Assembly: GCA_020217265.1 (NCBI GenBank)
Contig: JAIWOS010000151.1
Coordinates: 1-11,015 of the forward strand
Reading direction: 5' to 3'
Length of the DNA stretch: 11,015 bases
Source: Thiobacillus sp.
GTDB lineage: Bacteria; Pseudomonadota; Gammaproteobacteria; Burkholderiales; Thiobacillaceae
Below the pieces are notes generated by a model. It was not told where the DNA came from. It searched no databases and saw only the letters and a program-made list of their open reading frames with translations. Positions within the stretch are counted from its first letter, which is position 1; each line of letters begins with the position of its first letter. Below, piece after piece: positions 7,189-11,015 of this stretch. Position numbers and translations under genes: made by a program.

Positions 7189-7197
7189 TGTTAAAAT
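7189..7197 (+). promoter_or_regulatory. Candidate extended -10 promoter of corA
   Basis: TGT followed by TAAAAT (7192-7197) matches the extended -10 form (TGn plus TATAAT, five of six). A T-rich run lies just upstream (7175-7181) and there is no good -35. Transcription would start near 7204, leaving a leader of about 25 bases before the proposed corA start. The -10 overlaps a GACTGTT half-site. Confidence 0.4.
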
Positions 7198-7217
7198 TCC
7201 AGCAGTTCCCGCCACCC

Positions 7218-7221
7218 GAGG
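7218..7221 (+). promoter_or_regulatory. Shine-Dalgarno candidate before non-canonical corA start
   Basis: GAGG at 7218-7221 is followed by CAAT, ATC (7226) and ATC (7229). Spacing is 4 bases to the first ATC and 7 to the second, which is near optimal. It is the only Shine-Dalgarno-like element between the stop at 7181-7183 and the conserved CorA domain, and no ATG, GTG or TTG follows it in frame for about 240 bases. Confidence 0.4.
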
Positions 7222-7228
7222 CAATATC

Positions 7229-8188
7229 ATCGACTGCCTGCTCATTCTCAACGGCCAAGCCCGGACGATTCCCTTCGACGACATCAGCGAGCACGTCGGC
7301 AAGCCGGACCGCTTTCTCTGGGTCGAACTGAAATCGCCCGACAGCCAGACCATCACCCGGCTCGGCGACGAGCTCGGCCTGCATGCGCTGGCGCTGGAGG
7401 ACGCGATCTCCACCCACCAGCGACCCAAGCTGGAAGAATACGAAGCGCATCTCTTCATCGCCACGCGCACCGTGCAGCTGTGGGAAGGCCGGCTGGAGTT
7501 CGGCGAGACCCATCTGTTCGTCGGCGCCAATTACGTCGTCGCCATCCGGCACGACAGCGGCGCGGGCTACCAGCGCGTGAGCGAGCGACTGCAGCGCCAG
7601 ACCAACGGCGCCCGCTCGGGTGTGCCCTACACGCTGTATCTGGTGCTCGACCTCATCGTCGACCGCTTCCGCCCGGTGATCGAAGGCATGCAGGACCGTT
7701 TCCAGGCGCTGGAAAGCCAGCTGATGAGCGGCACGCCCGCGGGGCGCGACATGCTCGAACGCCTGTACGAAATGAAGCGCGACCTCACCGCGCTGCACGA
7801 CACCGCCGAGCCCATGCTCGAAATCACGCAGAACCTGATCCGCCTGCACCCCGAGCTGGCGACGAAGGAACTGAAAGCGTATTACCGCGACATCCACGAC
7901 CACGCCGTGCGCGTCTCGCGCGCGATCGACCGGCTGCGGCTCACCACGTCCGACGCGATGCAGTTCCATCTCGCCTCGCTGTCGGTGAAGCAGAACGAGT
8001 CGGTGCAGAAGCTCGCCGGCTGGGGCGCGCTGCTCGCCCTGCCCACCGTGATTTTCAGCATGTACGGCATGAACTTCGAATTCATGCCCGAGCTGAAATG
8101 GCCGTGGGCCTATCCTGCGCTGCTGGGCCTGACCGCTGCCGGCGTGTACTACCTGTACCGCCGCCTGAAGCGCCGCGGCTGGATCTGA
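7229..8188 (+). CDS. corA: CorA-family Mg2+/Co2+ transporter with non-canonical start
   Basis: The product is about 319 residues, normal for CorA. The N-terminal cytoplasmic domain includes RFLWVELKSPDSQTITRLGD, LEDAISTHQRPKLEEYE and LFVGANYVVAIRH, then the long stalk helices. At the C-terminus are two membrane helices with the signature YGMN (GMN about 280-282) between them, followed by a basic tail RRLKRRGWI. The protein forms a pentameric inner-membrane channel for Mg2+ and related divalent cations. In this frame a stop lies at 7181-7183 and the first ATG, GTG or TTG codon is the GTG at 7472, deep inside the conserved N-terminal domain. The start is therefore placed at ATC 7229, seven bases after GAGG; ATC 7226 and CTG 7238 are alternatives. 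A point sequencing error turning ATG into ATC is also possible. mogA follows after 50 bases, probably cotranscribed. Confidence 0.9.
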   Translation: MDCLLILNGQARTIPFDDISEHVGKPDRFLWVELKSPDSQTITRLGDELGLHALALEDAISTHQRPKLEEYEAHLFIATRTVQLWEGRLEFGETHLFVGANYVVAIRHDSGAGYQRVSERLQRQTNGARSGVPYTLYLVLDLIVDRFRPVIEGMQDRFQALESQLMSGTPAGRDMLERLYEMKRDLTALHDTAEPMLEITQNLIRLHPELATKELKAYYRDIHDHAVRVSRAIDRLRLTTSDAMQFHLASLSVKQNESVQKLAGWGALLALPTVIFSMYGMNFEFMPELKWPWAYPALLGLTAAGVYYLYRRLKRRGWI

Positions 8189-8238
8189 GGCCGCGCCGCC
8201 GTCCTTTCTAACCGGTTCTTCATTCCATCTGCCACACC

Positions 8239-8799
8239 ATGACCCACGATCCCGTCCGCATCGGCCTTGTTTCCATCAGCGACCGCGCGAGCCAAGGCGT
8301 GTACGAAGACCAGGGCCTGCCTGCGCTGCGGGCCTGGTTCAACGAAGTGCTCGTCAACCCGGTGGAGTTCGTCGCCCGCCTGATTCCGGACGAGCAGCCG
8401 CAGATCGAATCCACCCTGATCGAGCTGGCCGACACGGAAGGCTGCGCGCTGATTCTCACCACCGGCGGCACCGGCCCGGCGCTGCGCGACGTCACGCCCG
8501 AGGCCACGCTGGCGGTGGCGCACAAGGTGTTGCCCGGCTTCGGCGAGGCGATGCGCGCGGTGTCGCTGAAATACGTGCCGACCGCGATCCTGTCGCGCCA
8601 GGTCGGCGTCACCCGCGGCGCGAGCCTCATTCTCAACCTGCCCGGCCAGCCCAAGGCGATCAAGGAAACGCTCGACGGCATCTTCGCCGCGGTGCCCTAC
8701 TGCATCGACCTGATCGGCGGCCCGTATCTGGAGGCGCGCCCGGACACCGTTGCGGTGTTCCGTCCCAAGTCGGCGCTGCGTCAGCCGCCGGCGCCGTAG
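8239..8799 (+). CDS. mogA: Molybdopterin adenylyltransferase MogA
   Basis: This 186-residue protein resembles E. coli MogA nearly throughout: VRIGLVSISDRASQGVYED (6-24), RLIPDEQPQIESTL (47-60), LTTGGTGPALRDVTPEAT (73-90), FGEAMRAVSL (101-110), PTAILSRQVGV (114-124) and LNLPGQPKAIKE (132-143). The two acidic residues known to be essential in E. coli MogA correspond to D51 and D84. It transfers AMP to molybdopterin in the cytoplasm, activating it for MoeA-dependent molybdate insertion in molybdenum cofactor synthesis. A stretch of about a dozen residues near 145-150 found in the E. coli protein is missing, giving the shorter length. The ATG is placed as in homologues, though no Shine-Dalgarno is visible. 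The 3' end overlaps the convergent metalloprotease gene by 19 bases. Confidence 0.95.
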   Translation: MTHDPVRIGLVSISDRASQGVYEDQGLPALRAWFNEVLVNPVEFVARLIPDEQPQIESTLIELADTEGCALILTTGGTGPALRDVTPEATLAVAHKVLPGFGEAMRAVSLKYVPTAILSRQVGVTRGASLILNLPGQPKAIKETLDGIFAAVPYCIDLIGGPYLEARPDTVAVFRPKSALRQPPAP

Positions 8800-9581
8800 C
8801 GGCGCGCAAAGGCCGCGTCGAGGTTGATTTCGTGCGCGGTCTTCGGACCGATCACGCACAGCTCGAGGCTCGCCGGCATCGTCAGCTTGCCGGCGGCGTT
8901 CACGTAGCGTCCCGCCATGATTTCGGCTTCGCGCTGCGGCGCGTCAGCGGGCAGCGAAGGATCGGCCACGCCGTCGGGGTAAACGGGGAAACCGCCTGCG
9001 CCGTATTTGTCCGTCGCGCCCAGGGTGTGCAGCAGTTCGTGGGCGATGACCAGATTGTTCTGCCCCTGCTGGCGCGGGTCGGCGTAGGCATGCACCACGC
9101 CGATCAGGCCCTTTTGCAGGCCCAGCGAATGCGCCAGCGCGACCCCGTCCTGCGGGGCGTGGTACAGCACGAAGAGCTTCACACGGCCCAGCTGCGGCAG
9201 CCATTGGCCCGACTGCCGGTACACCCAGCCGCGCAGCTTGAGGCTCCACCACACGGTTTCCAGCACGTTGCCATTTTGCGGCGGCGCGGGCGGCCTGGCC
9301 TTGGCCTCGGGCAAGACCTCGAGATGCATCGCGGGCGCGACGCGCACGCCGTAGCGCGCGGTTTCGCGTTCGAGAAAGGCGTTGATGTCGTCGAAATCGG
9401 CGGCGTCGAGCGCGGCGATCGTCGCCGCCGCGGCTGCCGAGCCGTCACCGTTGATCGGCACCAGATCGACCGCCAGCGCCGTGCCCCAGCCGCGCACCAT
9501 CCATTGTTCCAGCCAGGTGAAACCGAGGGCGCCGGCCAGGATGCCCAGCAGGATCAGGATGCGGATGCGGCGAAAGCTCAT
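8781..9581 (-). CDS. Membrane-anchored putative zinc metalloprotease (HExxHxxGxxD)
   Basis: The protein has 266 residues. Residues 1-9 are short and basic and 8-24 form a single hydrophobic segment, so it is an N-terminally anchored or secreted envelope protein. HELLHTLGATDKY (181-193) gives HExxHxxGxxD, with H181, E182 and H185 as zinc ligands and catalytic glutamate, and D190 as a likely third ligand. This pattern is known from snapalysin-type (M7) metzincin-like peptidases. REAEIMAGRY (217-226) has a methionine that could form the Met-turn. The region before the zinc motif (LFVLYHAPQD, VVHAYADPRQQGQNNLVIA) looks like the strand and helix preceding such an active site. The substrate is unknown and I recognise no named gene. 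The ATG at 9581 lacks a clear Shine-Dalgarno. It lies 71 bases after the DUF748 gene and may share its transcript. Confidence 0.8.
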   Translation of the reverse strand: MSFRRIRILILLGILAGALGFTWLEQWMVRGWGTALAVDLVPINGDGSAAAAATIAALDAADFDDINAFLERETARYGVRVAPAMHLEVLPEAKARPPAPPQNGNVLETVWWSLKLRGWVYRQSGQWLPQLGRVKLFVLYHAPQDGVALAHSLGLQKGLIGVVHAYADPRQQGQNNLVIAHELLHTLGATDKYGAGGFPVYPDGVADPSLPADAPQREAEIMAGRYVNAAGKLTMPASLELCVIGPKTAHEINLDAAFARRYGAGG

Positions 9582-9652
9582 GGCGGACGGGCGCGGGGTG
9601 GCGGAATCCTGCTAACGGCCGGAATGCCTGCCGCTTGATGGCGTCGCCCGTT

Positions 9653-11015
9653 TCATGGCGTAGCGGCGGCCGGCACAGCCGCCCGGCCCGCGCCCAGGGT
9701 CAGCTTGCTGCCCACGAACCTGTCCTTCAGCGGCTGCGCCGCCGGCGCGCCGACGGCGACACGCGCCGGATCGAGGCCGAGCTTGAGAAGCGCGTCGCGC
9801 ATCGCCTGGCCGCGCGCCTGCGCAAGCCGGGTCAGCGCCTCGTCGCCCACCTTGGTCTGTTGCGTGAGTCGCTCCAGCAATTCGGCATGGAAGGCCGACG
9901 CCGGCCCTTCGTCGCGCGTCTTGAAGCGGCGGGCGAGCCGCTCGACCGTTTCACTTTCCAGCACGCGCGCGGCGGCGCTGGCGTTCTTGTCCTGATAGCC
10001 CGCGCGCAGTTTCTGGTACGCCTCCTTGCCGGCGGCGGCCTTGTAGCGGTCCTCCAGCCAGGTCTGGATCTTGTAGTTGTTGACGTCCACCGGGCCCGGC
10101 GCCTCGCCCTCCGCGAGCTTGATGCCGGCCGCCGCCGCGGCGTCGCGGCGCATCGCCTGCACCTGCAGGGCGCGGCGGTCGGCCTCGGGGTCGTAGCCGG
10201 GCTCCAGCGTCAGGGTCAGCGCAGGCCGCTTGGCAAGCGCCTCAGCCAGGGTCTTCAGTTTTTCCTGTTCGGGTGGCAACAGCGCGCTGCTGCCGGGGTC
10301 GAAATCGACCGCCTCGAGTTTTTCCGAACTGACGCCGAGCAGCTTGCCGAGCGCGCGGAAGGGCGCGGTGACGAGCTTGGTCAGCACGTTGACGATGGCC
10401 TTCCAGATGATGCGGCCATAGCTGAATTTCGGATCGTCGAGGCTGCCGGACACCGGCAGGTCGAGGTCGATGACGCCGTTGCTGTCTTCCAGCAGCGCGA
10501 TGGCAAGGTCGAGCGGCAGGTTGACCGCATCGGGGCTCTCGACCCGCTCGCCGAGCTTGAGCTTGTTGACGATGAACTTGTTCTCGCCGGACAACTGGCG
10601 CGCCTTGATTTTGTATTCGAGATCGACCGAGAGCTTGCCGGAATCGATGCGGCGCCCGGCAAATTTTCCCGAGTAGGGTGTGAGCCGGGTCATTTCCAGG
10701 TTGCGGAAGGCCAGCGTGAGGTCGGTGAATTCGGTCGCCCGGAAAGGCTGGAGCGAGCCGCGCACGCGCGCCGAGCCGTAGTCGTCCACCTTGCCGTCCA
10801 GTTCAACCTGGGCGGTGGTCTGCGGGTCGGAGGACAGCCCGGTGACGACGCCGGACAGATCGTGCATGCGGGTGCCGAACTGCGGCGTGAGCGAAAGATC
10901 GGCGAACTCGGCGTTGGCGCCGACGATGCGCACGCGCTCGACGGCGACGGGGAAAACCGGCGGCGCCGCCTGCCCGGGCGCGGCCGGTTTGGCCTCGGCC
11001 GCCGGCTTACCGGAC
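9653..11015 (-). CDS. DUF748/AsmA-like envelope protein, C-terminal part (cut by window edge)
   Basis: The frame stays open to the right edge, giving 453 visible residues with the start outside the window. The first visible residues are Ala/Pro-rich (AAEAKPAAPGQAAPPVFPVA), a linker. The DUF748 signature follows: LEMTRLTPYSGKFAGRRID, GKLSVDLEYKI, LKLGERVESPDAVNLPLDLA, NGVIDLDLPVSGSLDDPKFS and IIWKAIVNVLTKLVTAPF. Next comes VDFDPGSSALLPPEQEKLKT, which resembles the opening of an OmpA-like or BON-like fold, and a helical C-terminus ending in an Ala/Pro tail. DUF748 proteins are large AsmA-superfamily repeat proteins of the inner membrane and periplasm; relatives are implicated in lipid transport or outer-membrane maintenance. 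The exact role is unknown. A GTG at 10933 could be mistaken for a start, but the family homology crosses the region and coding continues upstream. Confidence 0.88.
   Translation of the reverse strand, partial: SGKPAAEAKPAAPGQAAPPVFPVAVERVRIVGANAEFADLSLTPQFGTRMHDLSGVVTGLSSDPQTTAQVELDGKVDDYGSARVRGSLQPFRATEFTDLTLAFRNLEMTRLTPYSGKFAGRRIDSGKLSVDLEYKIKARQLSGENKFIVNKLKLGERVESPDAVNLPLDLAIALLEDSNGVIDLDLPVSGSLDDPKFSYGRIIWKAIVNVLTKLVTAPFRALGKLLGVSSEKLEAVDFDPGSSALLPPEQEKLKTLAEALAKRPALTLTLEPGYDPEADRRALQVQAMRRDAAAAAGIKLAEGEAPGPVDVNNYKIQTWLEDRYKAAAGKEAYQKLRAGYQDKNASAAARVLESETVERLARRFKTRDEGPASAFHAELLERLTQQTKVGDEALTRLAQARGQAMRDALLKLGLDPARVAVGAPAAQPLKDRFVGSKLTLGAGRAAVPAAATP

Noticed and set aside
7157..7969. 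A 270-codon minus-strand open frame opposite corA
   Set aside because: It is antisense to well-conserved CorA sequence and has low-complexity composition with no recognisable domain.
8174..8208. CGCGGC/GCCGCG stem across the corA stop followed by a short T-rich patch
   Set aside because: The loop is 10 bases, the T-rich stretch is 7 or more bases beyond the stem and broken by C, and mogA follows closely. It is too weak to call a terminator.
9612..9656. A 14-codon minus-strand frame whose ATG overlaps the DUF748 stop as ATGA
   Set aside because: It has no Shine-Dalgarno of its own and an unremarkable sequence (MKRATPSSGRHSGR). An ATGA overlap this short is expected by chance.
1..11015. tRNA, rRNA, insertion sequences, CRISPR arrays, attachment sites and tandem repeats
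   Set aside because: No transposase-like protein, spaced direct repeats, terminal inverted repeats or tRNA-like cloverleaf with CCA end was seen on either strand by eye.

Overview
The window looks like GC-rich chromosomal DNA from a Gram-negative proteobacterium, most likely a betaproteobacterium. The grounds are an O-antigen ligase-like protein, a MogA closely resembling the enterobacterial one, a DUF748/AsmA-like envelope protein, a CorA of proteobacterial type and a membrane GGDEF-EAL protein. I cannot fix the genus by eye; a Thiobacillus/Rhodocyclales-like origin is only a guess. There are no rRNA, tRNA, insertion sequence or CRISPR signatures. Coding density is very high: the only sizeable gap is the divergent intergenic region of about 170 bases at 7055-7228, and no gene-free stretch exceeds 300 bases.

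Region 1 (1-3775, minus strand) is part of a surface-glycan gene cluster. In transcription order it holds a GT11 fucosyltransferase-like protein, an O-antigen ligase/polymerase-like membrane protein, a SAM methyltransferase-like protein, a GT-A/GT8-like glycosyltransferase and the N-terminus of a GT25-like glycosyltransferase cut by the window edge. Spacing is tight: gaps of 33 and 36 bases, a 29-base overlap and an ATGA overlap. This suggests one transcription unit that makes and decorates an O-antigen, capsule or similar polysaccharide.

Region 2 (3838-7054, minus strand) is a two-gene signalling module: a secreted PhnD-like periplasmic binding protein overlapping by 8 bases a membrane PAS-GGDEF-EAL protein. 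No ABC transporter ATPase or permease is present, so the binding protein is more likely a ligand sensor for the c-di-GMP enzyme than a transport component. It lies directly upstream of, and on the same strand as, the glycan genes, separated by a terminator-like hairpin. c-di-GMP control of the glycan genes is therefore possible but unproven.

Region 3 (7055-8799, plus strand) diverges from region 2. It holds a CorA-type Mg2+/Co2+ transporter with no in-frame ATG, GTG or TTG where its N-terminus must begin, followed by mogA, the molybdopterin adenylyltransferase of molybdenum cofactor synthesis. The shared intergenic region has a palindromic operator-like element and a candidate extended -10 promoter for corA.

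Region 4 (8781-11015, minus strand) holds a membrane-anchored putative zinc metalloprotease with an HExxHxxGxxD motif, whose 3' end overlaps the 3' end of mogA, and the C-terminal part of a DUF748 protein that runs off the right edge.
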